From Phycisphaerae bacterium (GTDB taxonomy: Bacteria; Planctomycetota; Phycisphaerae; UBA1845): DNA of 33,268 bases. The translations under genes and the position numbers were made by a program. The DNA lies in contig JAJDDX010000010.1 of NCBI GenBank assembly GCA_029260055.1, positions 1-33,268 on the forward strand, in the 5' to 3' direction. The notes under the pieces are model-generated. The model searched no databases, had not been told where the DNA came from, and saw only the letters and a list, made by a program, of their open reading frames with translations. Of this stretch, positions 15,682-23,004 are shown one piece after another. Position 1 is the first letter of the stretch. Each line of letters starts with the position of its first letter.

Positions 15682-18678
15682 CTAGTCGTTCCGCCCGGGT
15701 TGAACCGGACCTACGACCCCTCGGTCCGGCGTGAATTCCAGTTGAAGCACGCGCAGGGGTTGGCTGTCGGGCCTTTGATCCAACGCGAGGGCGACAAAAC
15801 GGGCGACGGCTTCCGGTTCGGCGCCGAGTCGCAACGCCTCACGCAGGTGGCTGACGACTGCGGCGTCGTCGCCTTCCTGAAAGGTCAAGTCTGCCGCGAC
15901 GTAATGCGACGCGGCGTCGTCTGGATTTAGCTCGAGCGCACGCGTGATCCACGCCTTGAGTTTCGGGAGCAGTTCCTGCACCGGCTTGCGCAGTATTTGT
16001 GCCTCTCGACGCTGAAGCAACGAATCGCACAGCCTCCGGTAGCGCGCGCCGAGCTCCCGCGGGATGGCATCTTGGGGGACGTTCGCGGGCGCCGTTTCCC
16101 ACAGCATCCGCACGGCCTCGTCCTCGTTGCCGGCTGCGATGTAATAGTCCACGAGACGCCGTCTTACGGTCTGCTTCAGGTGGCGTCCTTCGAGCGATGA
16201 AGGTGCGAGTTCGATCGATCGGTTTGCGGCTGACAGAGCCGCCTGCGGCGCCTCGGGGTCGTCAAAGAACTTGCAGTCCGCCAACTCGGCGTAACAGCTC
16301 GCCGATCCCATCGGCACGGTTGCCCCGAGGCGTTCGTAGGCAACCGCGGCAGCTTCCAGCAGTAGGCGCGCTCGCTCGTAGTTTCCGTCCATGAAGCGGA
16401 TCGTAGCCGCCAGTCGCAGTGTTTCCGGGGCCCATGGCGTTTCGTCGGTGTCCGACCCGGGAGTATTCGCGGTTTCGAGTGCCGAGCGGACAATGGGCGC
16501 GAAATCGCTCTCGAACGCTCCACCGCTGGCGATGCGGCTCAGTAACTCGACATAGTCCTTGGACAGCCTCCCGTAGCGGAGCGGACGCGCAAGTACTTCA
16601 ATCAGTGGTGCCAGATTGCTGTCGCTCGGTAGCACGCGGACAAGCTCCAGTGCGACCGCCTGGTTGTAGGGTTGGCGCCTGAGTTCGCGGTCGACGGCCG
16701 CCGCTGCCGCACCGATATACCGATCGCGCGTGTCTGCTACGCCGGGGTTCTGGGCGGCGGTCAGGTTCAGGCGGTACTCGAGCCGTCCGTGATTCAGGTA
16801 GCCCGGCGATCGTCTCACGAGTTCGCGAAGGACTTCGCTGGCGTTGTAGCAGTGCGCGAGACTTCGTCCCAGGTCATCCTGAGCGAGCGCGAACAACTGC
16901 CTGTTGGGCAGCGCCTCGGCCGCCGCCCGCTCTTGTCGATCGATGCCCCGGATGAGGAGGTCACGTGCAATCCGGATTTGAGCCTCGGCCTGCCGGGACA
17001 GATTCGTCAGTGCTCGCTGCGGATTGAGGCGACTCCGCGAAGCTTCGGCAAGGCGGACGGCCGTGTCATAGTCCTTGGCACTGAGCGCCTGTTCCACTTC
17101 GTAGTCCGCGCGAGCCGCGTTGAAGTCCTGCTGCGTGACGACCAGGGCAGCACATCCCAGCAGTAAGGCGGTAGTCCCGCCGGCCTTGCGGCGCCACGGG
17201 ACCGCAGTCAGTCTCGCCAGTGCCGAAGTTCGTTCGTCTCCGCTCATCGCCCAGATCAGGCCGAGCACCGTGTAGAACATCGTGCCGACGCCGGACACGC
17301 GCAGCCCGACGCCGGTGGCTTCCTCTACGATCAGTCCAACCAGCCCGCCGAGCAGCCCCAGCATCGTCCAATAGTCAATGCGACTTCGGGCGGCTGACAG
17401 GGTGCGCATCCCGGCTCGCATGGTCAGGATCAGTGCCGCGAGCACCAACACCAGCCCGACCGCCCCGAGATCCGCGAGGGTTTCGAGCCATTCGTTGTGT
17501 GCGTGTGCGATGCGCGAGCGAAGCGGCAGCGGATCGTGCAGGACATCATCCGCGGCAAACGAGTCGGCCGTAAGGACGTAGCCGCCCTGGCCGTGCCCGG
17601 TGAGCGGCTTCTCCTCGAACATCCGCCAGGCGTATTCCCAGGCGTAAAGGCGCACGCGCAGCGTGGCACCTCGGCCCGTGGGGGATGGCTGATCCTTGGC
17701 TTCCAGGAAGTAGCCGAGCCCGACAGCAAGCGTCGCGATTACCACCGCCAGAGGGATCGTCTTCCACCAACGCCGGCTGGCGAAGAAGGCGATCGCCAGG
17801 ATGCCGAACCACAAGCCGAGCAACGGGCCGCGCGATCCGCTCTTGGCGAGCACGTAGAGACCGAGTCCGGCCGTGATGATGGCGCCGAGCGCGACGATGG
17901 GGCGGCTACCGCCCCGGCCCAGCGCACCGACGATCTTCTCGGTGGCGAGCGTGCAGGCCAGCAGGATCCCGGGGATCAGCGCCGCCGCCAGGAAGGTCGG
18001 ATTACCGAACGGGAACTTGGCACGCAATGTCGGATTGCGTCCGTGGAAATACCAAAGGGCGATGATCGCCGTCACACCCGCGACGACCACGATCGAGCGT
18101 GAGGCGAGCCGGGCGGCAAGCGGATGAAGCCCGAGCCCGATTGAAAACGACCAGAGGAGATGCACGGATAGGAGGATGGCTCCACCGACCGCGAGTTCGG
18201 GGGCTGCGGACCACCGACCGCTGGCAAAGGACCAGAGCAGATACAGCGCCATGAGCGCCTGGGCGGCTGCCAGCGGCCCGATGTGGCGACGCGCGGTCTT
18301 TTGAACCGGCGCCGTCCCGTCCTCCCCGGTCGGCAGCGCGGCAGGGGCTTGAGCGGGAACCTCCTCATCGCCGATTCGGGTCCTCACCAGGATGGCGATC
18401 CCGAGGGACAGAGCGGCGAGGCCGGCACCGATACCGAGCAGGTAGACCTTGAATTCGCCCGGATTGACCGTGGGAAGCTGGTAATTCAGGCAGAGCAGTT
18501 GAACCACCGCTCGTAGCGGGGACTCTTCCTGCCAGGCGATTGCCCCATCCACAAGCGTTTTGGATTCCGCCGCACTCAGAAGCAGGCAGCCGCCTCCGAC
18601 CGTGGCGGCGATCAGGCAAATCAGCACCACGTGCAGCGGCGCGATGGCGTTCGGCTCGCGGATTCGGATCACATCCAT
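15682..18678 (-). CDS. O-antigen ligase-like membrane protein with a long TPR C-terminal region
   Basis: A 998-aa protein. The N-terminal half, to about residue 500, has a dozen or so hydrophobic helices. It contains the Wzy_C/WaaL hallmarks: SGSRGPLLGLWFG before a helix, then RLYAWEYAWRMFEEKPLTGHGQGGYV, then the periplasmic-loop signature AHAHNEWLETLADLGAVGL. The second half is helical and repetitive (LRLAATIRFMDGNYERARLL, ALELNPDDAASHYVAADLTF), i.e. TPR-like, presumably periplasmic. O-antigen ligases move polymer from a lipid carrier to lipid A or a protein, and the TPR extension is common in versions from environmental bacteria. No other polysaccharide genes are adjacent, apart from the GH26-like gene downstream. 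An oligosaccharyltransferase role is an alternative. Confidence 0.87.
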   Translation of the reverse strand: MDVIRIREPNAIAPLHVVLICLIAATVGGGCLLLSAAESKTLVDGAIAWQEESPLRAVVQLLCLNYQLPTVNPGEFKVYLLGIGAGLAALSLGIAILVRTRIGDEEVPAQAPAALPTGEDGTAPVQKTARRHIGPLAAAQALMALYLLWSFASGRWSAAPELAVGGAILLSVHLLWSFSIGLGLHPLAARLASRSIVVVAGVTAIIALWYFHGRNPTLRAKFPFGNPTFLAAALIPGILLACTLATEKIVGALGRGGSRPIVALGAIITAGLGLYVLAKSGSRGPLLGLWFGILAIAFFASRRWWKTIPLAVVIATLAVGLGYFLEAKDQPSPTGRGATLRVRLYAWEYAWRMFEEKPLTGHGQGGYVLTADSFAADDVLHDPLPLRSRIAHAHNEWLETLADLGAVGLVLVLAALILTMRAGMRTLSAARSRIDYWTMLGLLGGLVGLIVEEATGVGLRVSGVGTMFYTVLGLIWAMSGDERTSALARLTAVPWRRKAGGTTALLLGCAALVVTQQDFNAARADYEVEQALSAKDYDTAVRLAEASRSRLNPQRALTNLSRQAEAQIRIARDLLIRGIDRQERAAAEALPNRQLFALAQDDLGRSLAHCYNASEVLRELVRRSPGYLNHGRLEYRLNLTAAQNPGVADTRDRYIGAAAAAVDRELRRQPYNQAVALELVRVLPSDSNLAPLIEVLARPLRYGRLSKDYVELLSRIASGGAFESDFAPIVRSALETANTPGSDTDETPWAPETLRLAATIRFMDGNYERARLLLEAAAVAYERLGATVPMGSASCYAELADCKFFDDPEAPQAALSAANRSIELAPSSLEGRHLKQTVRRRLVDYYIAAGNEDEAVRMLWETAPANVPQDAIPRELGARYRRLCDSLLQRREAQILRKPVQELLPKLKAWITRALELNPDDAASHYVAADLTFQEGDDAAVVSHLREALRLGAEPEAVARFVALALDQRPDSQPLRVLQLEFTPDRGVVGPVQPGRND

Positions 18679-18767
18679 CGCTACTTGCGTCCTGAGTGCC
18701 GGAGTACTACGACCGCCGCTGTTCCGGGGTACGACATGGAAGTTGGCGCTCGATCGTGCTCATAGTC

Positions 18768-19313
18768 TTAGGTGCGCGGGGCTTCCCACACGATGTCCGA
18801 TACACCCGCTCGGTGATTCGCCCGCCGCGCCAAGGCGAAAAGAAGATCGCTCAGTCGGTTGAGATAAATGATCAGGGGCTGATCGACGACCTCAGCGTGA
18901 GCGAGCGTCACGACGCCTCGTTCCGCACGTCGGCAGACGGTTCGCGCTACGTGCAATGCGGCCGCTACTTTGGTTCCGCCGGGAAGTACGAAGCTGGTAA
19001 GCGGCGGCACACCGTCACAGGCCTCGTCGATCCACCGTTCGAGTTGCGCCACGTGCGACTCGCCTATCCGCGGTCCTGATTCGGAGCCCTTGGGTGTAGC
19101 CAGTTCGGCGCCCAGGGCGAACAGGTCCGACTGGATCGTGAGCAAGACGGCGACCGTGTCCTCCTCGATACAGTCGGCCACGACCTGTCCGATGGCGGCG
19201 TTGGCCTCGTCGACCTGTCCATAGGCCGCTACGCGCAGGTCATCCTTGGGCACGCGCGTGCCGCCGAAGAGCCCGGTCGTTCCGTCGTCACCGCCTTTGG
19301 AGTAGAGCTTCAT
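18768..19313 (-). CDS. cob(I)yrinic acid a,c-diamide adenosyltransferase, PduO type
   Basis: A 181-aa ATP:cob(I)alamin adenosyltransferase of the PduO/MMAB type, which makes adenosylcobalamin. The N-terminal ATP loop reads YSKGGDDGTTGLFGGTRVPK (residues 4-23), followed by AYGQVDEANAAIG. The C-terminal block FVLPGGTKVAAALHVARTVCRRAER and YLNRLSDLLFALAR are diagnostic. The start is the ATG at 19311-19313, with AGAGGA about 8 nt upstream; the frame is open further upstream but that part is Arg-rich and overlaps the end of gatB. The product suggests that a B12-dependent enzyme (mutase, diol dehydratase or reductase) exists elsewhere in the genome; none is in view. Confidence 0.95.
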   Translation of the reverse strand: MKLYSKGGDDGTTGLFGGTRVPKDDLRVAAYGQVDEANAAIGQVVADCIEEDTVAVLLTIQSDLFALGAELATPKGSESGPRIGESHVAQLERWIDEACDGVPPLTSFVLPGGTKVAAALHVARTVCRRAERGVVTLAHAEVVDQPLIIYLNRLSDLLFALARRANHRAGVSDIVWEAPRT

Positions 19314-19405
19314 GCCGATCTTCCTCTTTATACGTCGATCGGCATTATAGGGTGCGGATTCCTTGCGGCAATCAATAGCGGCCCGCGCGAGTCGGTGCGC
19401 GCACG

Positions 19406-20887
19406 CTACTCGCGCAGCTCGCTCAGTCGCTTCTCGATGAGCTGTCCGACGAGCTTGGGATCGGCCTTTCCGCCCGAGATCCTCATGACCTTCCCGCGGA
19501 GGAACCCGGCCGACGCCTTGGCTTTCTTCGGGTTGGTTAGCGCGTCGCGCACGGCCTGCTCGTTGGCCGCGAATGCCTCGCTTACCCAGGCTTCCATGGC
19601 GCCGGTGTCCTGGACCTGCACCAGGCCCAATTCGTCGGCCAGCAGGTCCGGTGGATCGCGTCGATCGAGCATGGCTTCGGCGATCCTGTTGGCGGCCGTC
19701 GCCGATACCGATCCGTCGGCGACCATGCTCGCCAGGCGTGCCATTCTCTCGGCATCGACGGACAAATCCGTGACCGGCACATTGCGATCGTTGGCCAGTT
19801 TGAGCCATACGTTGACGAACTGCTTGCCGAGGATGTCGACCGGCGCGCCGCACTTCACGGCGTTCTCGAAGAGATCGGCCGTTCCGCGGTGGCCCACGAT
19901 GATCTCAGTGTCCTTCGGGGAGAGTCCGAACTCGCTCATGAACCGTGCCCGCCGCGCGATGGGAAGCTCGGGCAGCCTCGCTGTGACGCCGGCGAGCATC
20001 TCGTCGGTCACGTCGACCGGCACCAGGTCGGGGTCGGGGAAGTAGCGGTAATCGTGCGCCGCCTCTTTCGGGCGCTGGAACTCCGTAACGCCTCGATCGT
20101 CGTTCCACCCGCGGTTTTCGTTGGGCACCTTGCCTAGCACATAGTCATGATCTTCCTGCCAGGCCGCCGTCTGCCGCTGAGATTCGAAGGCGATGGCGCC
20201 GCGAACCGACTTGAAGCTGTTGAGGTTCTTGATCTCGACGATCGGCGTGCGGTACTCCGTGCCGCCTACGTCGATCGCGACGTTTACGTTCGGTTCAAAC
20301 CGCATGTGCCCCTTCTGCATGCTCCCTTCACTCACGCCGAGGTAGGTCACGAGACGCTGAAGCTCGGTGCAGAACACGAACGCCTCCTCCGCCGACGTGA
20401 GGTCGGGCTCGGTCACGATCTCGAGGAGCGGCGTCCCGGCTCGGTTCAGATCGACCAGCGTGCAGCCGGGCACGTCGTGCAGGTTCTTGCCCGCGTCTTC
20501 TTCCAGATGAGCGCGTTTGATCCGGATGCGCCGTGTGTCTCCCTCGACGCTGATCTCGAAATGCCCGTGCTCGCAGAGCGGAAGATCGTACTGGCTGATT
20601 TGGTAGTTCTTCGGCATATCGGGATAGTAGTAGCTCTTGCGATCCCACTTGGTGTGGCGGGCGATGTCACAGCTCAGGGCAAGCCCGGTGAGCATCGAGT
20701 ACGCCAGCGCTTGGCGGTTGATGACCGGAAGAGCGCCGGGATGCCCGAGACAGACCGGACATACGCACGTGTTCGGCGGGGCGTCGAACTTCAGAGGGCA
20801 GCCGCAGAACATTTTCGTCGCCGTCCTGAGCTGAACGTGGATCTCCAGTCCGATGATGGTGCGCGTCGTGATAGCCTGATCGGTCAT
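19406..20887 (-). CDS. gatB: aspartyl/glutamyl-tRNA(Asn/Gln) amidotransferase subunit B
   Basis: A 493-aa GatB, full length for the family. With GatA and GatC it converts misacylated Glu-tRNA(Gln) and Asp-tRNA(Asn) to the amides, and GatB carries the kinase-like and tRNA-binding parts. Diagnostic blocks are GLEIHVQLRTATKMFCGC, the Cys motif CVCPVCLGHPGALPVIN, KSYYYPDMPKNYQISQYD, and EIKNLNSFKSVRGAIAFE. The C-terminal YqeY-like tail includes LRGKVMRISGGKADPKLVGQL. I start at MTDQAITTRTIIGLE (ATG at 20885-20887); no strong ribosome site is visible. gatA and gatC are not adjacent. The cobalamin adenosyltransferase follows after 92 nt on the same strand. Confidence 0.97.
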   Translation of the reverse strand: MTDQAITTRTIIGLEIHVQLRTATKMFCGCPLKFDAPPNTCVCPVCLGHPGALPVINRQALAYSMLTGLALSCDIARHTKWDRKSYYYPDMPKNYQISQYDLPLCEHGHFEISVEGDTRRIRIKRAHLEEDAGKNLHDVPGCTLVDLNRAGTPLLEIVTEPDLTSAEEAFVFCTELQRLVTYLGVSEGSMQKGHMRFEPNVNVAIDVGGTEYRTPIVEIKNLNSFKSVRGAIAFESQRQTAAWQEDHDYVLGKVPNENRGWNDDRGVTEFQRPKEAAHDYRYFPDPDLVPVDVTDEMLAGVTARLPELPIARRARFMSEFGLSPKDTEIIVGHRGTADLFENAVKCGAPVDILGKQFVNVWLKLANDRNVPVTDLSVDAERMARLASMVADGSVSATAANRIAEAMLDRRDPPDLLADELGLVQVQDTGAMEAWVSEAFAANEQAVRDALTNPKKAKASAGFLRGKVMRISGGKADPKLVGQLIEKRLSELRE

Positions 20888-20976
20888 GCGTCTCGATCCA
20901 AGAGAGCGGACCCGGTTCCGCCTCGGACTGTACCACAACCATGATCATGCGAGTAGTTTTCGGGCGAGAGGTGGTG

Positions 20977-21002
20977 CGTGGCGGCTTGTCAGCCGCGCCT
21001 AC
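20977..21002. repeat. GTAGGCGCGGCT-gaca-AGCCGC hairpin repeat
   Basis: Read on the minus strand, GTAGGCG is followed by GCGGCT-gaca-AGCCGC (stem at 20981-20996 in plus coordinates). It lies at the 3' end of the 251-aa gene and before gatB on the same strand. It shares the GTAGG start with the other hairpins at 1823, 4570, 4756, 5371 and 6843. Confidence 0.65.
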
Positions 21003-21754
21003 GAACGGCTGGCAATGGCGGCCGCGAGCGGGTTGACGATGCTGGGTACGATCTTGTCGGAAGCAAGCTCGTCCGCGGCGTCGAAGGACGTGACAAGAGC
21101 GTCCGCGAGCGAAACCGAATCGCCCACGCCCCAGTACTTCCGCGTGGTGAGGAACACGCTGATCGGTTGATCTTCGAACGTGCCGCTGCGAACCTCGAAG
21201 GTCGTCGTGCGGGATTTGACCTCGATGTACGCTTGCAAGTCGCACTCGGGCGTCAGCGCGATACCGAAGTAGGGCTGAGCATCGATGATGTGCATCGCGT
21301 CGTCGTTAAAGAGGAAGGTGCCGGCCGACTGCTCGCCGCAGAAGGTCTCGGCGACGAGCTGGTCGTGGTTGCCGCGATACTCGAGATCGAACCCGTACAT
21401 GAGCTCGAGGTGCTCGTAATCGATGTCGCTGAAGGTCAGGTGATACGGCGCCTGCGTGAAGATGAGGCGTCCGAACCGGCGCACGTCTTCCATGTCGGTC
21501 GGCGAAAAGACTCCGAAGCGAAGGCTGTCGCGGTCTAGGCGGATCCAGCGGCGCGAGCCCTCGTCGTCCGGCTCTTCTTCCAGCACGAGGCAGTGCTCGT
21601 CGCGGCGGCGCAGCTTGGTCAGCGCGGGGAACTCCTTCCGGATCCGGTCGAAAAAGTGAAGGACCGTCTCGCGCTCGAGCCCCATTTCAAGCTTGAGGAA
21701 CAAGCGACAGTTGACGTAGAACTCGTCACAAACCGCGCCAAGCCCGCTACCCAT
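20999..21754 (-). CDS. conserved-looking soluble protein, unknown
   Basis: A 251-aa protein with no signal peptide or TM helix. It is acidic and alternates strands and helices: RETVLHFFDRIRKEFPALTKLRRR, LVLEEEPDDEGSRRWIRLDRDSLRFG, DVRRFGRLIFTQAPYHLTFSDIDYEHLELMYGFDLEY, then ALTPECDLQAYIEVKSRTTTFEVR. The repeated aromatic-rich strands and the self-consistent length make it a genuine gene, but I recognise no family. Its promoter is unusually clear (TTGAAA, 17 nt, AATAAT at 21828-21800), giving a leader of about 40 nt, and a perfect 28-bp palindrome abuts the -35 box. It is divergent from the 246-aa membrane protein gene. Confidence 0.8.
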   Translation of the reverse strand: MGSGLGAVCDEFYVNCRLFLKLEMGLERETVLHFFDRIRKEFPALTKLRRRDEHCLVLEEEPDDEGSRRWIRLDRDSLRFGVFSPTDMEDVRRFGRLIFTQAPYHLTFSDIDYEHLELMYGFDLEYRGNHDQLVAETFCGEQSAGTFLFNDDAMHIIDAQPYFGIALTPECDLQAYIEVKSRTTTFEVRSGTFEDQPISVFLTTRKYWGVGDSVSLADALVTSFDAADELASDKIVPSIVNPLAAAIASRS

Positions 21755-21799
21755 AATCCCGCCTCTGTGTTTTGGACATGAACCGGCTCACCATGTTCT

Positions 21800-21828
21800 A
21801 TTATTGAGGATTCGCGAGCCGATTTCAA
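21800..21828 (-). promoter_or_regulatory. sigma70-type promoter of the 251-aa gene
   Basis: On the minus strand TTGAAA (21828-21823) and AATAAT (21805-21800) are separated by exactly 17 nt. The predicted start of transcription is about 40 nt upstream of the ATG at 21754. Each box matches the consensus at most positions, which is rare in this GC-rich window. Confidence 0.6.
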
Positions 21829-21855
21829 CCATAATAAGGTTGACCTTATTATGGT
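21828..21855. promoter_or_regulatory. perfect 13-bp inverted repeat (probable operator)
   Basis: ACCATAATAAGGT, a 2-nt centre (TG), then the exact reverse complement ACCTTATTATGGT. It is AT-rich and lies in the 244-nt spacer between two divergent genes, with its left end touching the -35 box of the minus-strand gene. A two-fold symmetric site at this position suits a dimeric activator or repressor. It is not followed by a T-run, so a terminator is unlikely. The cognate regulator is not in the window. Confidence 0.65.
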
Positions 21856-21998
21856 ATCAGTGCAAAACGGTGAGACGGCAGGCGGCGCGGCGTATGCACA
21901 GGTTGCGAGCGACGACGATCCATTCCGGGGCGTGCGCGGCGCCGCGTGAGTTGGATGTCCGAGACCGCTGGCTACGTTAACAAGAAGGGGGTTGTGCG

Positions 21999-22739
21999 AT
22001 GGAACCGATTCACTCCGGCACGACACGTGAGCGCTTGGTAAGAGCCGCTCTCGGTGCAGTCTTAGTTTGCGGCTATTCCGCGTGGTCGCTCTGGGACGGA
22101 TACATCGCCTATCCACGGGAGAACGTTGAGGCGGTATTCCAGAGTGAATTAGGCATTCAGCCGCCCGATCCGCTGCCTGTGATCAATCCGGAACTCACAA
22201 GCCTCTCGGTCGCGGCATACGAGGGGGCATCCCTGGAATCCATCGAGGTGCGCCTGGGCGCACCGGCTCACCGAAGTCGCGATCAGATCTACTACCTTGC
22301 GCCCGGCGGCTACGTGTCGTTGGAACTACGCTCGAGCCGCGTCCGAGTCGCGGCGTGGCACGACGGCCCGAGCCACTCGTCCACTGACCTGATGTGGCAA
22401 AAAGGCATCGGGTTCGCGCTCGCACCGATCGGATGTCTGCTGCTCATTAATCTGTGCCGCGCTGTGACTCTGCGCGTGACGCTAACGGATGCCGGACTCA
22501 AGCTCCGCGGCAAGCCGATCGTTCCCTTCGATGCCATGAAGGGAATCAAGCCGGGCAAGAATTCGGAAACCGTCGTCCTCGAATACAGGCGAGACGGTCG
22601 TGACGGTGTCGCCCAACTCGACGGGTACGTCGTCAAGGAGCAGGCGTCAATCGTGACTGCGATTTGTCGCCGCACGGGCTTCACCGATCCCTTCGCGACG
22701 TCGGAACAGGTCGACGCGAAGGCGGGAGACGCATCGTAG
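21999..22739 (+). CDS. membrane protein with two TM helices and a PH-like C-terminal region, unknown
   Basis: A 246-aa protein. TM1 is at about residues 15-31 (RAALGAVLVCGYSAWSL). An extracytoplasmic part of about 100 residues follows, containing GASLESIEVRLGAPAHRSRD and IYYLAPGGYVSLEL, reminiscent of SmpA/OmlA-like lipoprotein folds. TM2 is at about 136-157 (GIGFALAPIGCLLLINLC). The C-terminal region has VTLTDAGLKLRGKPIVPFDA and ETVVLEYRRDG, a strand pattern typical of small bacterial PH-like domains. AAGGGGG lies about 6 nt upstream of the ATG. It is divergent from the 251-aa gene and may share the palindromic operator between them. The function is unknown. Confidence 0.75.
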   Translation: MEPIHSGTTRERLVRAALGAVLVCGYSAWSLWDGYIAYPRENVEAVFQSELGIQPPDPLPVINPELTSLSVAAYEGASLESIEVRLGAPAHRSRDQIYYLAPGGYVSLELRSSRVRVAAWHDGPSHSSTDLMWQKGIGFALAPIGCLLLINLCRAVTLRVTLTDAGLKLRGKPIVPFDAMKGIKPGKNSETVVLEYRRDGRDGVAQLDGYVVKEQASIVTAICRRTGFTDPFATSEQVDAKAGDAS

Positions 22740-23004
22740 GTCCGCTATCTCTGTCTTTTTTCAAACGCTCATGACGGACAGCGCGTGAGCCATCCTCCGC
22801 GACGGCGGCGCGCGGGCGTTGTCCGAACTTGTCGTAGCACGTATCCTCCGCTCAAACCAAAGGCTGTGGTCGACTAGAATCTGATGGAGCTACGGACTGC
22901 ACCGGCGTCACACCGACGGCATCCGAGCGACAGGGCCGACCGAATCTGTGGGACTACATGTGGACAGGGTATGCCGGGTGTCGGCGCCCGCCCGAGGACC
23001 GATC

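Noticed and set aside
19314-19853. N-terminal extension of the cobalamin adenosyltransferase frame
   Set aside because: The extension overlaps the end of gatB on the same strand, is Arg-rich, and the family's N-terminal ATP loop begins right after the ATG at 19313, which has its own ribosome site.
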